Shown here: in pieces, positions 37,138-46,986 of the stretch
How the letters are laid out: each line of letters begins with the position of its first letter
Position numbering within the stretch: position 1 is the stretch's first letter
Origin: an uncultured Alphaproteobacteria bacterium
GTDB taxonomy: Bacteria > Pseudomonadota > Alphaproteobacteria > Rhodobacterales > Rhodobacteraceae
Assembly: GCA_902533625.1 (NCBI GenBank)
Contig: CACAMI010000002.1
Span: 124,001 to 188,000, forward strand
Length of the DNA stretch: 64,000 nucleotides
Reading direction: 5' to 3'
Position numbers and translations under genes: made by a program
Notes under the pieces: generated by a model
What the model was told of the DNA's origin: nothing
Seen by the model: only the letters and a program-made list of their open reading frames with translations
Databases searched by the model: none

Positions 37138-37932
37138 TTGAAAAGTCGCGAGCTAAAACATTATGTAGAAATTGCTAGGCAAGTAGCATTAGCTGGTGGT
37201 GCTGAGGCCCTAAAGTATTTTAGATCAAAAGATCTGGCAGTGGAAAGTAAATCTACGGCCAAATTTGATCCAGTGACTTTAGCAGACAAAAGAACAGAAG
37301 AAGTTATGAGAAGGGCAATATTGTCCAATTTCCCAGAGGATGGCATCATTGGGGAAGAACATGAAAACATAAGCGGAACTTCAGGTATTAGTTGGGTTAT
37401 TGATCCAATTGATGGGACAAGATCCTTCATTGCAGGTGCTCCAACCTGGGGCATACTTGTGGCTGTAAATGATGGAATTGGACCTTTTGCTGGGGTTATT
37501 TATCAACCTTTTATTGATGAGCTTTTCTTTGGTGGTTTTGGTAGTGCATACTACGAATTTAAAGGGAAAAGAGAAAAAATATTTACTAAAAAGTGTAAAC
37601 ATTTATCTGATGCGAAATTATTTTCTACTTTTCCTGAAATAGGAACGGCCGAGGAGCATAGAAAATTTCAGATTATAAATAAAAAAGTAAAGCAAACTAG
37701 ATATGGCTTTGATTGTTATGCATATGCGTTACTCGCTATGGGGGCTATTGATATTGTAATGGAAGCAGGTTTGCAATCTTATGATGTTCAGGGCCCTCAG
37801 GCTCTTATAGAATCTTCCGGAGGGGTGGTTTCTTCCTGGTCTGGAAATAATCCGCAATATGGTGGAACATTATTAGCGTGTGGGAGCAAAAATATTTATG
37901 ATGAGATTCTTTTGCTTTTAACCAGAAGTTGA
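37138..37932 (+). CDS. hisN: Histidinol-phosphatase, inositol monophosphatase-like (HisN type)
   Basis: A 264-residue lithium-sensitive phosphatase-family protein. Metal-binding motifs are present: DPVTLADKRTEE, IIGEEHEN with the metal Glu, WVIDPIDGTRSFIAGAPTWG and the C-terminal SYDVQGPQALIESSGG (usually W/x-D-xx-A). Alphaproteobacteria commonly use this fold for the histidinol-phosphate step of histidine synthesis; an inositol monophosphatase or CysQ-like role is the alternative. The start is a TTG. Its 3' end overlaps the convergent lipase gene by 15 bases. Confidence 0.8.
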   Translation: MKSRELKHYVEIARQVALAGGAEALKYFRSKDLAVESKSTAKFDPVTLADKRTEEVMRRAILSNFPEDGIIGEEHENISGTSGISWVIDPIDGTRSFIAGAPTWGILVAVNDGIGPFAGVIYQPFIDELFFGGFGSAYYEFKGKREKIFTKKCKHLSDAKLFSTFPEIGTAEEHRKFQIINKKVKQTRYGFDCYAYALLAMGAIDIVMEAGLQSYDVQGPQALIESSGGVVSSWSGNNPQYGGTLLACGSKNIYDEILLLLTRS

Positions 37933-38859
37933 TTTAAGTCCTTTCGAGAGGAAGTCATCTATATGACTCCAAGCAGTTTTTTGTATTTTGGAAGTCTCAA
38001 GAAAAACTTCGTGTTTGGCTCTATTTATCTCAACTAGCTTAGAATTTACACTTTTCTCTGCAAATCTCTTTATAGCTTCATTGTCAACTACTGTTTCTTT
38101 GGCACTCATAAAAATTAAAATTGGAATTTTTGGTGATTTTGCCTTTTCTAATTTTTCGAGCTCTTGGGCAGTAGCAAGCCCCCAGCCAACTGTTGGAGGC
38201 CCCACCAAAAGTTTTGGCTCTGCTTTAACTATGCTTTGCAGGCGTTTAAATTGTTTTTCATCGCTTGTTAAAGCATTTTCTTTGGCTGAGGTCGTAAGCA
38301 CATAGGGTTGTTTGCCCCCAGGATATAGCTTTATCTTAGCAATTCCTGGTGTTTTTATCACTGGGGCCAGACCTTTTATAAGGTTAAGGACAGCATTTTC
38401 AAACATTTTAGCACCCCATGCAGGTGCTGAAAAAATTGCTGCGGAGAAGCAGTGGTTTTTATTAGTTATTGCCCGAAGACCTATTAAACCACCCATTGAA
38501 TGACTTACTAGGATAAAAGGCTTTGGTAATTTTTTAATCTCCTCAAGCGACATTAAGGCTTTTAAGTCAGTTTGGTACTCTTTATAATCGTTTATGTGGC
38601 CGATATCTCGTCGCCCAAAATACCGTTGGGACAACCCTTGAGAGCGCCAGTCTAGCGAAACTACAGAGAACTGCCGCTTTAAGAATTTTGAAATGGTATC
38701 TGAATACTTCTCTATATATTCTGTGCGCCCATTCAGAAAAAAAATAGTACCAATGGTTCCTGTGTTCCAGACACCATAGCGGATTTTAAAGCCATCTGGG
38801 GTATTAGTGAACCGTATTTTCCCCCCATCCGGGCGAAAGTCTTGCAGTTTTGAATTCAT
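37918..38859 (-). CDS. pldB: Alpha/beta hydrolase, lysophospholipase (PldB-like)
   Basis: A 313-residue serine hydrolase. The oxyanion region is FFLNGRTEYIEKY, the nucleophile elbow is VSHSMGGLIG, and the acid and base lie in the C-terminal part (ILIFMSAKETVVDNEA and RAKHEVFLE with the histidine). DWRSQGLS, common in PldB/monoglyceride lipases, is present. It probably hydrolyses lysophospholipids or monoacylglycerols. It starts 1 base after the end of the SCP2 gene, so the two form a small lipid-related unit. Confidence 0.82.
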   Translation of the reverse strand: MNSKLQDFRPDGGKIRFTNTPDGFKIRYGVWNTGTIGTIFFLNGRTEYIEKYSDTISKFLKRQFSVVSLDWRSQGLSQRYFGRRDIGHINDYKEYQTDLKALMSLEEIKKLPKPFILVSHSMGGLIGLRAITNKNHCFSAAIFSAPAWGAKMFENAVLNLIKGLAPVIKTPGIAKIKLYPGGKQPYVLTTSAKENALTSDEKQFKRLQSIVKAEPKLLVGPPTVGWGLATAQELEKLEKAKSPKIPILIFMSAKETVVDNEAIKRFAEKSVNSKLVEINRAKHEVFLETSKIQKTAWSHIDDFLSKGLKSTSG

Positions 38860-38860
38860 T

Positions 38861-39151
38861 TTAAGAAAAAATGCTACTTAATTGCATTGCAATAGACATG
38901 GAACCTTCTACCTTGAGTCTGCCAGACATAAAAGCTCCGGTTGGACTTAATTCACCAGCCATTAGTTCTGACACAGTATCAAAATCAGCAATTAGTGTGC
39001 ATTCAGCTTCCCCATCCTCAATTCTGATGCCATTTGAATCAACCATTATTGAGCCTTCTCCATCTATTTGAAACTTCACACTTGCTCCGATATCTTCATT
39101 CTCTAATTTCTTTTTGACGGCCTCCAAAGCCTTTCCCATTAAATCACTCAT
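38861..39151 (-). CDS. SCP2 sterol-binding domain protein
   Basis: A 96-residue single-domain protein with the SCP2 pattern: an N-terminal helix, VKFQIDGEGSIMVDSNGIRIEDGEAECTLIADFDTVSELMAGELSPTGAFMSGRLKVEG in outline, where the acidic and 'G-x-L-x-x-x-G' elements near the C-terminus are diagnostic. Such proteins bind lipids or fatty acyl-CoA in a hydrophobic tunnel. CAGGAAA precedes the ATG. Its close linkage to a lysophospholipase suggests a shared role in lipid handling, which is inference. Confidence 0.85.
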   Translation of the reverse strand: MSDLMGKALEAVKKKLENEDIGASVKFQIDGEGSIMVDSNGIRIEDGEAECTLIADFDTVSELMAGELSPTGAFMSGRLKVEGSMSIAMQLSSIFS

Positions 39152-39363
39152 TTGTTTTCCTGCAATGTTAATTTAAGCACCTGAAAAGGATGCTTAGCTT
39201 TTAAATTTCTTGAGGTTTGGGTATACTAATAGATAAAAAAAATCAAAGTATTTTATGAATTAAATTTTTATATTCTATATCCTTAGGTAACCGGTTATCT
39301 CGGTAATTGACATTTTTATTGCGGTGCATCTAATTCTAACAAGTTTAAACAAAAAAAGCGAAA

Positions 39364-42036
39364 ATGACTGAATCTAATTTTAAAAAGGTTATTGCTGTCC
39401 TGGGTCCAACTAACACGGGTAAGACCCACTATGCTATAGATAGGATGCTAGCTCATAAAAGTGGATTAATAGGGTTTCCTTTGAGGCTTTTAGCTAAAGA
39501 AGTTTATGAAAAAATTTGCAGAATAAAGGGTGTATCATCTGTCGCGTTAATTACAGGTGAAGAGAAAATATTACCAAAAAATCCTTCTTTTTACATTTGT
39601 ACGGTTGAAGCAATGCCAACGAAGCAAAGCTTTGATTTCGTTGCAATTGATGAAATTCAATTATGTGGAGACCCTGACCGCGGTTATATTTTTACTGATC
39701 GACTCCTAAATTTAAGAGGAGAAAAGGAAACTTTACTTTTGGGTTCTGATATTATCAAGGAACGACTTAATAATTTATGCCGCGATGTGGAATTCATTTA
39801 TCGAACCAGACTTTCTGAGCTCAAGTATTCAGGGTCAAAGAAAATTTCAAGGCTACCGCCTAGGTCTGCCATAATAGGATTTTCTGTGGAAAGTGTTTAT
39901 TCAATAGCAGAATTTGTGCAAAGACAAAAAGGGGGAGCTGCTGTAGTCTTAGGTGCTTTGTCTCCTAGAACTCGAAATGCTCAGGTTGAACTTTATGAAA
40001 ATGGAGAGGTAGATTACTTGGTTGCCACAGATGCTATCGGTATGGGGCTGAATTTAGATATAAAGCATATTGCTTTTTCTAGCATAAAAAAATTTGATGG
40101 CAGAAGCTTTAGAAATCTTTTTCCAAATGAAATTGCTCAAATAGCCGGGAGAGCGGGGCGAAATCAAGTTAATGGTAGTTTTGGTGTCACCGGAGACTTG
40201 GGAGATTTGGATTCTAGATTAATCAACCTATTAGAAAACCACAATTTTCTACCAATTAAGAAACTTAACTGGAGAAATAGTAATTTAGATTTTAGCAGCG
40301 TGTTGCATTTAATAAAAACATTAGAACAAGAGCCTCCTAATTCTGATCTTGCGAAGGCAAGAGAGGCTGATGATATAATTGCTCTCAAGTCACTATGGGG
40401 TTTCAGACAAGTAACTGAGAAAGTTTTACATTCCTCGGACGTCCAATTATTGTGGAATGTATGTAAAATTCCAGATTATAGAAAAATCTCACACTCAGAT
40501 CACTCTATGCTTTTAATGCAAATTTTTGAGTTTTTATCTAATTCTTGTAGAATACCGGATGATTGGTTACATTCCCATGTATTAAGATTAAATAAACTAG
40601 ATGGAGATATAGATGTTCTTTCTAAAAGGCTATCATTTATTCGCACCTGGAGATATGTAGCTAATAGGAAAAGTTGGATAGATGACCCAGTCTATTGGCA
40701 AGGTTATACGAGGGAGATTGAAGATAAATTATCAGACGCCCTTCATGAAAAACTTAAACAGAGATTTATAGATAAAAGAACCTCTATTCTTATGAAAGGT
40801 CTGAGACAAAGGGAGACACTAGTGGCGGAAATAAGGGAAGATAATGCAGTTTTTATTGATGAACAATTTGTAGGTAAGCTAAACGGATTTATTTTTGAAC
40901 TGGATAAATCTATACCATTAGAACAAAAGAAGACATTTGCTTCGGCGGCATCATCAGCATTATCAGATAAGCTACAGCTGCTAGCTGAAAAACTATATAG
41001 AGGGAATGATACGGAAATAGAAGTTTCTGATCAGGGTGAATTTATATGGCGTGACAATATAATTGGTACTTGCGAAAAAGGTAGCGATATATTTAAGCCT
41101 GAAATTGTGCCACTTGTAAGTGATTTCGTTCCTGCAGGAGTTCGAGATCAAATAAAACGGCGATTAGAGCATTTCCTTAAAAGAAAAATAGATAATCTTT
41201 TTGAGCCACTTTTTAATGTTCAGAATGATGAGGCTATTATCGGGGTTTCTCGTGGCCTAAGTTTTAGGCTTTATGAGTCTTTAGGTGTTATTCCTAGATC
41301 AGTAGTAATGGATGAAGTAAAGAAAATTACTCAAGAGGAACGGGCTTTACTAAGAAAGCATGGTATCAGATTTGGTCAATTTACTATATTTTTTCCTGCC
41401 CTTGTAAAACCGGGGCCAACTAAGTTAAGACTTATTTTGTGGGGAAAGTTTTTTGGTTTAAGTACAATACCTCCTGCTCCAGGCCCTGGATTGGTTAGCA
41501 TAGAATTAACAGGCTCCGAACCTAAGGGCTATTTCCCTAGGGCAGGTTTAAGAGCAGCAGGAGATAGAGCAATTAGGATCGATATGCTCGAGAGGGTAGC
41601 AGATTTAATTAGGGAAGAAGATGGTGAGGTAGGATTTGAAGCAACGGCAGATATGTTGTCTTTAACTGGCATGAGCCATGAACAATTTTCTAATTTAATG
41701 GGAGGACTGAATTATAAAGTAACTGAGTCAGAAAGAGTTAAAAAGAAATCGGACCTTAAAGCCACTAACGAACAAGCTAGTGGTTTTAAAGAAGAAGAAG
41801 AGATTAGGGAGAAAGTTTATACTTTTTCATATCAGAAAAAGAGTGAAAAGACTTCTGTAAAAGAGAATAGCAATAGAAAAAGAAAACAAACTCATTTAGG
41901 AAGAAAAAATAATAAAAAAGAGTTAATAGGTAGAAAAAATTATGTGGGTAAAAATAATATAGTAAAGAGAGATAATAATTTTAAAATTGATCCTGATAAC
42001 CCGTTTTCGGCATTGTTGGCTCTTAAAGAAAAATGA
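39364..42036 (+). CDS. Suv3/MgpS-type DExH RNA helicase
   Basis: An 890-residue superfamily 2 helicase. Walker A is GPTNTGKTH (14-22), motif II is AIDEIQLCGDPDRGY near 95-110, and the C-terminal helicase lobe has VATDAIGMGLNLDI and IAQIAGRAGR (motif VI), as in mitochondrial Suv3. A long helical middle region follows, then a lysine/arginine/asparagine-rich tail (about residues 795-880) that looks disordered and RNA-binding. Rhodobacter MgpS belongs to the same group. The stop overlaps the S4 gene start by 4 bases (ATGA), in the conserved helicase-S4-fdxA-carD order. It likely acts in RNA turnover. Confidence 0.9.
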   Translation: MTESNFKKVIAVLGPTNTGKTHYAIDRMLAHKSGLIGFPLRLLAKEVYEKICRIKGVSSVALITGEEKILPKNPSFYICTVEAMPTKQSFDFVAIDEIQLCGDPDRGYIFTDRLLNLRGEKETLLLGSDIIKERLNNLCRDVEFIYRTRLSELKYSGSKKISRLPPRSAIIGFSVESVYSIAEFVQRQKGGAAVVLGALSPRTRNAQVELYENGEVDYLVATDAIGMGLNLDIKHIAFSSIKKFDGRSFRNLFPNEIAQIAGRAGRNQVNGSFGVTGDLGDLDSRLINLLENHNFLPIKKLNWRNSNLDFSSVLHLIKTLEQEPPNSDLAKAREADDIIALKSLWGFRQVTEKVLHSSDVQLLWNVCKIPDYRKISHSDHSMLLMQIFEFLSNSCRIPDDWLHSHVLRLNKLDGDIDVLSKRLSFIRTWRYVANRKSWIDDPVYWQGYTREIEDKLSDALHEKLKQRFIDKRTSILMKGLRQRETLVAEIREDNAVFIDEQFVGKLNGFIFELDKSIPLEQKKTFASAASSALSDKLQLLAEKLYRGNDTEIEVSDQGEFIWRDNIIGTCEKGSDIFKPEIVPLVSDFVPAGVRDQIKRRLEHFLKRKIDNLFEPLFNVQNDEAIIGVSRGLSFRLYESLGVIPRSVVMDEVKKITQEERALLRKHGIRFGQFTIFFPALVKPGPTKLRLILWGKFFGLSTIPPAPGPGLVSIELTGSEPKGYFPRAGLRAAGDRAIRIDMLERVADLIREEDGEVGFEATADMLSLTGMSHEQFSNLMGGLNYKVTESERVKKKSDLKATNEQASGFKEEEEIREKVYTFSYQKKSEKTSVKENSNRKRKQTHLGRKNNKKELIGRKNYVGKNNIVKRDNNFKIDPDNPFSALLALKEK

Positions 42037-42443
42037 CGGTAAAGTCTAATGAGACCATCAGAATAGATAAGTGGCTTTGGTTTGCAAGGTTTTTTAAGAA
42101 TAGGAATCTAAGTGCGAGAATTGTTTCTCAAGGCAAAGTCAGGTTAAATGGTAGACGTATATCTAAGCCGTCTGCATCCTTAAAAAAAGGTGATGCGTTA
42201 ACGTTTCCCCAAGGAAATATTCTTCGATTAGTCAAAGTTTTAGAACTTGGAAAACGAAGGGGGCCGTTTAAGGAGGCTCTAACATTATATGATGAAATAG
42301 AAGAGAAAATCTATGTTGATAAGGCAGTTTTCTCAAACCAAGTGACCCAAGAAATTCCTAAGAAAAAAATGAAATCTAGGCCTGATAAAAGGCAAAGGCG
42401 GGATATTTTGAATCAAAAATATGCATATTCAGTTGATTATTAG
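42033..42443 (+). CDS. S4-domain RNA-binding protein (Hsp15-like)
   Basis: A 136-residue basic protein with an N-terminal S4 fold: RIDKWLWFARFFKNRNLSARIV, then GKVRLNGRRISKPSASLKKGDAL. The C-terminal tail is highly basic (KKKMKSRPDKRQRRD), as in the Hsp15 group that recycles stalled 50S subunits with attached peptidyl-tRNA. Its ATG overlaps the helicase stop, which implies coupled translation. The fdxA gene follows after 42 bases. Confidence 0.9.
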   Translation: MTVKSNETIRIDKWLWFARFFKNRNLSARIVSQGKVRLNGRRISKPSASLKKGDALTFPQGNILRLVKVLELGKRRGPFKEALTLYDEIEEKIYVDKAVFSNQVTQEIPKKKMKSRPDKRQRRDILNQKYAYSVDY

Positions 42444-42485
42444 GACTATTTTTGGCATTAGTGTTAGAAAACAGGTGATTAAATA

Positions 42486-42824
42486 TTGACATACATTGTG
42501 AATGATAAATGCATTGGATGCAAGTATACGGACTGCGTTGAAGTTTGTCCTGTAGATTGCTTTTATGAAGGAGAAAATATGCTTGTAATTCATCCTGATG
42601 AGTGTATTGACTGCGGCGTTTGTGAGCCAGAATGTCCCGCGGACGCAATAGTACCTGACACTGAGCCTGGAGCGGAGGATTGGGTAGAATTTAACAGAAA
42701 ATATTCAGAACTTTGGCCAGTTTTGACGACAAGAAGGGATCCACTGCCTGGATCAGATGAAAAAGATGGTGAGGAAGGAAAATTAGAAAAATATTTTTCC
42801 GAGAACCCTGGCGAGGGAGACTAA
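42486..42824 (+). CDS. fdxA: 7Fe ferredoxin
   Basis: A 112-residue electron carrier. The start is a TTG with an AGGTGA ribosome-binding site. Nine cysteines are present: Cys9, 12, 17, 21, 25 in the first cluster motif ([17 protein letters not shown]) and Cys40, 43, 46, 50 in the second ([11 protein letters not shown]), matching the 3Fe-4S plus 4Fe-4S FdxA type. The C-terminal extension is the alphaproteobacterial form. The partner enzyme is unknown. carD lies downstream after about 208 bases. Confidence 0.95.
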   Translation: MTYIVNDKCIGCKYTDCVEVCPVDCFYEGENMLVIHPDECIDCGVCEPECPADAIVPDTEPGAEDWVEFNRKYSELWPVLTTRRDPLPGSDEKDGEEGKLEKYFSENPGEGD

Positions 42825-43032
42825 ATGAAAGAAAATGATATTTGGCCATTAACAGCTCTACAATAAGGCAGATAAAAAAAAGCCCTTCAAACTCCTAAAC
42901 TTTTCTGTTATTATTATATTAAGTTTCTTTTATGCGGTTATCCATTTTTAGTAACCAACAAAAGCACAAATTTGAATGATTAGACGGTTTTGGTAGTGTG
43001 CCAAGACGCGTGAACTGTGGGTGAGATAATAA

Positions 43033-43524
43033 ATGTTAGATTTTAAGACGGATGAATTTGTTGTTTATCCAGCGCATGGCGTTGGGAAAATTCTGGCGGT
43101 AGAGACACAAAAAGTAGCAGATATAGAATTGGAGATGTTCATTGTTTTTTTTGATAAAGACAAGCTGACGCTAAAAGTACCTACGGCAAAAGCTTTAGAA
43201 GTTGGAATGAGGCCTCTTTCCAGTAGGGAAGTTATAGAAAAGGCTATTCTTACCTTAAAAGGAAAAGCTAGGGTCAAAAGGGCAATGTGGTCTAGAAGGG
43301 CAAAGGAATATGAAGACAAAATCTATTCAGGGGATCTTTTATCGATTGCAGAAGTAGTTAGAGATTTGTATCGAGGAGAGGACAAGGAGCAGTCATATTC
43401 TGAAAGGCAGTTATATGAGGCTGCGCTTGAGCGTCTGACGCGAGAGATGGCGATAGTTGATGGCCTAGAAGAGCAAATTGCTCAAGAGAAAGTAGATGAA
43501 GTATTAGGTGGTAGGGCTGCTTAA
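43033..43524 (+). CDS. carD: CarD-family transcriptional regulator (CdnL)
   Basis: Binds the RNA polymerase beta subunit and stabilises open complexes, especially at rRNA promoters. The 163-residue protein has the N-terminal Tudor-like domain (DEFVVYPAHGVGKILAVETQ), followed by the helical DNA-binding domain (RAMWSRRAKEYEDKIYSGD, AEVVRDLYR, SERQLYEAALERL). GGTGAG precedes the ATG. The 208-base upstream gap (42825-43032) opens with a 13-codon frame directly after the fdxA stop that I do not regard as a gene; no clear terminator or promoter was seen there. Confidence 0.93.
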   Translation: MLDFKTDEFVVYPAHGVGKILAVETQKVADIELEMFIVFFDKDKLTLKVPTAKALEVGMRPLSSREVIEKAILTLKGKARVKRAMWSRRAKEYEDKIYSGDLLSIAEVVRDLYRGEDKEQSYSERQLYEAALERLTREMAIVDGLEEQIAQEKVDEVLGGRAA

Positions 43525-43526
43525 AT

Positions 43527-44576
43527 TTACTCAGTTAAGGTAACTTCCAGAAATCCGACACCACTATGGCTCCCCGTAAAAGAAACCGGCCCTTCCCAGT
43601 AAGGTATAAATGTATTCATATATGAGTTCCGGTTTATCGGTTTAATAGTAATGTTTAGATTCTCACTAGGAATTTCGATTTTCCAATCTAAATGGATTTT
43701 ATCTTTTTTGATCTGGTTTGATAATTTAGGCCGCAAAATAAATTTTTGAGGTTGGAGTGATTTATATTTGCCATTTCTATAAATTCTTGTGCCAGAAAAA
43801 AATGACCTGCCACTTTTGCTTTTTACTTCGAATACCATGAGTTTGGAACCATCATCGAAATGTAAACCTAACCAGTTCCAACCTATCTGATCCTCATCCA
43901 GAAGTTCACTTGACCATTCTCTATCAGCCCAGGCTTTTCCCTCTACCTCATGGGTGATCCCATTTATTTCTACTGAACCATCAACCTTAAAGAATGGTTG
44001 ACTGTAGTAGAAAGACTTAGCTCCAGAGGGCGATTTTTTGCTTACACCATTTGGGCCATGAAGTACCAAGGGTTTTTGCGAACTTATTTTAAGATTATAT
44101 GAGAATTGGTCCCCAGCAGCATTTAATTGAGCATTATTCCAATCTCCTGAGAAGTTCCAGTCATCAATCCAGGCCTTAAAGGGGGATGCTTGAGCCCCAG
44201 CTTGTCCAACACCACCTCGTGCAAACTTTTCTGAAAAAAAATGATAATTTTTTGTCGTAACAGCTGCATGACCCATCCAAATTTGAGAGGTTTTCCATCC
44301 GTTTAAAATTCCGGTATTTTCTAATGAAGATCTAAAAAGTGTCCATTGTATTCCTAAAGGTTCATCATCCTGATTTTTCAGATTTGCGGTAACGTACCAC
44401 CACTCCGTTCTAAAAGAAGGATGAAAACCATGATCTTTAGGGAATTCAAGTTTTACATTTTGATCGACTGAAGAAAAACTATTTTTTGCTTCGCTAAGAT
44501 TAGTGAAGCTTTTTGCATGCAGTTCGTATGTTGGTCCAAGAAAAAATACTAGTATGATGAAGAAAAGTCTATTCAC
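43527..44576 (-). CDS. AttH-like/CrtC-like lipocalin secreted protein
   Basis: A 349-residue protein with an N-terminal signal peptide (MNRLFFIILVFFLG, cleaved near HAKS). The mature part has the AttH/carotenoid 1,2-hydratase-like pattern: LEFPKDHGFHPSFRTEWWYVTANL, GIQWTLFRSSLE, VEGKAWADREWSSELLDEDQIGWNWLGLHFDDG and SFTGSHSGVGFLEVT. This is two lipocalin-like beta-barrels. It starts with GTG, overlapping the upstream permease stop by 8 bases. Family name aside, a carotenoid hydratase role is unlikely; it is the periplasmic partner of the ABC unit. Confidence 0.82.
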   Translation of the reverse strand: MNRLFFIILVFFLGPTYELHAKSFTNLSEAKNSFSSVDQNVKLEFPKDHGFHPSFRTEWWYVTANLKNQDDEPLGIQWTLFRSSLENTGILNGWKTSQIWMGHAAVTTKNYHFFSEKFARGGVGQAGAQASPFKAWIDDWNFSGDWNNAQLNAAGDQFSYNLKISSQKPLVLHGPNGVSKKSPSGAKSFYYSQPFFKVDGSVEINGITHEVEGKAWADREWSSELLDEDQIGWNWLGLHFDDGSKLMVFEVKSKSGRSFFSGTRIYRNGKYKSLQPQKFILRPKLSNQIKKDKIHLDWKIEIPSENLNITIKPINRNSYMNTFIPYWEGPVSFTGSHSGVGFLEVTLTE

Positions 44577-46986
44577 TATTAAAAACCCTTAGGTACTCTC
44601 TTGCAGATGAAGAACTATTTCTAATTAGTGGTATTGCCAAGGAAATTGTAATAATTGATACTGACATAATTGTTAACTTCATCCAGTCATTGGGGTAAAT
44701 TGCGTTTGGTAGTTCCCAGCCGAAAGCAGTAACATTTATATATTTAGTTAATATATAGGATATTACTACACCCAGAGGTATAGCAAAAATTATAGCAATA
44801 ATAGCGAGCATAATGGATCGGGAAAATTCTTGGAAAATTAAAATTTTGGGAGAGAAACCCATTGCCCATGCTGGAGCTAACTGACTTCTACGAATTTCAC
44901 TTATAGAAATAATAGTGCTAAAAATAGCTAATCCTGAGATCATTAAGGTAAGCAAAGAAAGACTATTCGTTATCGTGAATGTCTTTTCAAAAATTTTAAG
45001 GGAAGAACTTTTAACAGTTCTCTGGTCTGTAATCCAAGCTGAATCAAAAGGAAATTTTTTCTCTACTAGATCAATGAATTTATCAACTTCTTTTTCTTCA
45101 ATTCTCACTGCATAAGTTCTAGGTTTAAGTTTGGGAAAATTTGATATGAATCTATTGAGAGGTATCATCATTTGAATCTTAGGGTTTCCATAGTCTGAGT
45201 AGATTCCACTAATTTTTTTATCATGCAAACCAGTAGGGAGTTTCACAGTGAAGTTATCTCCTACTTTTAGCCCTAACTTTAATGCAAACTGTTCATTAAT
45301 TAGCCACCCCATGTCGGATTCAATATCAGCCCAACAATCATCAAGACATTCAAGCAATGGCCAATTTTTCCTGTAAGTGTCATGCGGTTTAAATGCAAAA
45401 ATGGTAGCTGGAAGATCTTTAATTTTAATGTTTGTGCCGTAAATTGGAAGTATAGTCTCAGAGTGTAAATTTATGAATTCTAAGATTTTGGGTCCGAATT
45501 TTGGATTAGGAATTTTAAGATAAATTTCAGCTGCCAGCCTTTTGTCTAGCCAAGAAGTAAATGTCACTCGAAAAGAATTAACCATTCCGCTCACGCCAAT
45601 ATTAATGGAGAAAGCCAGCATTATTGCCATTAATGCGATGTAAAGTAATTGGGTTTGAGATTTAGTTTCCGACCAAAACCATTTAGCACCTATGGATTGG
45701 CTAAAAAAAGAAAAAGCGTCCAGAAGTATCATTAACATATAGGGTAGTAAGAGAGTGAAGCCTAATAGCACTGAGGTCATTAATAAAAATGAAAATATAA
45801 GATTGTTTGAAAATATAAATAACATAATTCCCACGGCTAAGAAAATAATGCCTATAACCAAGAGTAAAGTCGCATTAGATCTGTTTTGGGAAACTAAACT
45901 TGCGTAATGGGCACTTGAAAGAATATTGACTTTGTTAATTTTAAATAGATAATTTGATGACGCCAGTAAAACACCTACTATAACTATAGAAAAATTGGCC
46001 AGCCACAAGTTTATTGGTAGAGCAATGCCATCAATTGCAGGAACTCCAAACAGGCCTTTCAAGGTGCTGTTTACATCAGGTAATAAAAGCGTAGCTAAGT
46101 AATAACCAAGAATTGTTCCAAGGAGACCACTTATTATAGCTATTATGAGTAACTCTATTATTATGGCTATATTAAGCGAAATTTTTGAAACTCCTATTAC
46201 AGATAAAGAGCCAATTAATTTACGTTTTTGTTCAATTCCCAAATTAATAGCTGAATAAAAAATAAAGATTCCAACAAAGAAAGCTAAGAAACCAAAAGCT
46301 GTTAAGTTTAGATGGAAACTTCTAGTCAGCTGGTCAAAATCTGAACTAGAATTAGAGTTAACTAAGGTTAATTTATTCTCATTTATGAACGTATAGTCTA
46401 AGTCGTGTTCTGGAGAGTATAGTTCCAGGCGAGAAATTAGACCTTTTTTATTTAGAATTTCTTGAGCAATTCCTATATCCACTATTATTTTATTATCGGC
46501 AAGGTTCTCATTTATTTCTACTTCTGAGAACAATCCCTCTTGGTTTGCCCTTATAGCAGTAAAGCTATTGGCAAATACCGTGTAGGGGGGGGTAATAAAA
46601 TCAAGTAGTTCGCTTTGGTTGGCCCTCGAATCAAAGTAATTTGAGTTTTTCGAAATTGGGTCTAATCCAAATATTTCGTATTCTCCATAATTTCCCTTAA
46701 ATGTTCCAGAAATTACAGGACTAACCAAAATACCTATCTTTCGAAATTTAGAGAAAATATCATCAGAAAAGAAATCCTTTTCTGATGATATTAGTATAGG
46801 AACTTGTGATATTTCATAAATTGAGGCGGCTTTGTCGTATGAAAGCTTAGCTTGTTTATTAATTGTAGCCACACCTGACCAAAGGGCAGATGCAACTGAT
46901 AAGCACAAAATCATTAAAACCAGTTGGATTGGCTTTTTCTGCCAGTGTGATAAGATGGTAAGGACAGTTAGTACAATAGAATTCAA
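44569..46986 (-). CDS. ABC transporter permease with two FtsX domains (YbbP-like)
   Basis: An 805-residue membrane protein with about ten transmembrane helices. One sits at the N-terminus (residues 20-36), then a MacB-type periplasmic region, a first FtsX block around 225-400, a second periplasmic region around 460-680 and a second FtsX block to the end. The length equals that of E. coli YbbP. Such permeases work with a LolD-like ATPase in mechanotransmission or lipoprotein/lipid export rather than solute uptake. The start is a TTG overlapping the ATPase stop by 4 bases. The substrate is unknown. Confidence 0.85.
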   Translation of the reverse strand: MNSIVLTVLTILSHWQKKPIQLVLMILCLSVASALWSGVATINKQAKLSYDKAASIYEISQVPILISSEKDFFSDDIFSKFRKIGILVSPVISGTFKGNYGEYEIFGLDPISKNSNYFDSRANQSELLDFITPPYTVFANSFTAIRANQEGLFSEVEINENLADNKIIVDIGIAQEILNKKGLISRLELYSPEHDLDYTFINENKLTLVNSNSSSDFDQLTRSFHLNLTAFGFLAFFVGIFIFYSAINLGIEQKRKLIGSLSVIGVSKISLNIAIIIELLIIAIISGLLGTILGYYLATLLLPDVNSTLKGLFGVPAIDGIALPINLWLANFSIVIVGVLLASSNYLFKINKVNILSSAHYASLVSQNRSNATLLLVIGIIFLAVGIMLFIFSNNLIFSFLLMTSVLLGFTLLLPYMLMILLDAFSFFSQSIGAKWFWSETKSQTQLLYIALMAIMLAFSINIGVSGMVNSFRVTFTSWLDKRLAAEIYLKIPNPKFGPKILEFINLHSETILPIYGTNIKIKDLPATIFAFKPHDTYRKNWPLLECLDDCWADIESDMGWLINEQFALKLGLKVGDNFTVKLPTGLHDKKISGIYSDYGNPKIQMMIPLNRFISNFPKLKPRTYAVRIEEKEVDKFIDLVEKKFPFDSAWITDQRTVKSSSLKIFEKTFTITNSLSLLTLMISGLAIFSTIISISEIRRSQLAPAWAMGFSPKILIFQEFSRSIMLAIIAIIFAIPLGVVISYILTKYINVTAFGWELPNAIYPNDWMKLTIMSVSIITISLAIPLIRNSSSSAREYLRVFNSE

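Noticed and set aside
39288-39297. TAACCGGTTA palindrome upstream of the helicase gene as an operator
   Set aside because: Only 10 bases and single copy; kept only as a comparison for the longer lepB palindrome.
42825-42866. 13-codon frame starting directly after the fdxA stop
   Set aside because: Too short, no homologue recognised; only adjacency supports it.
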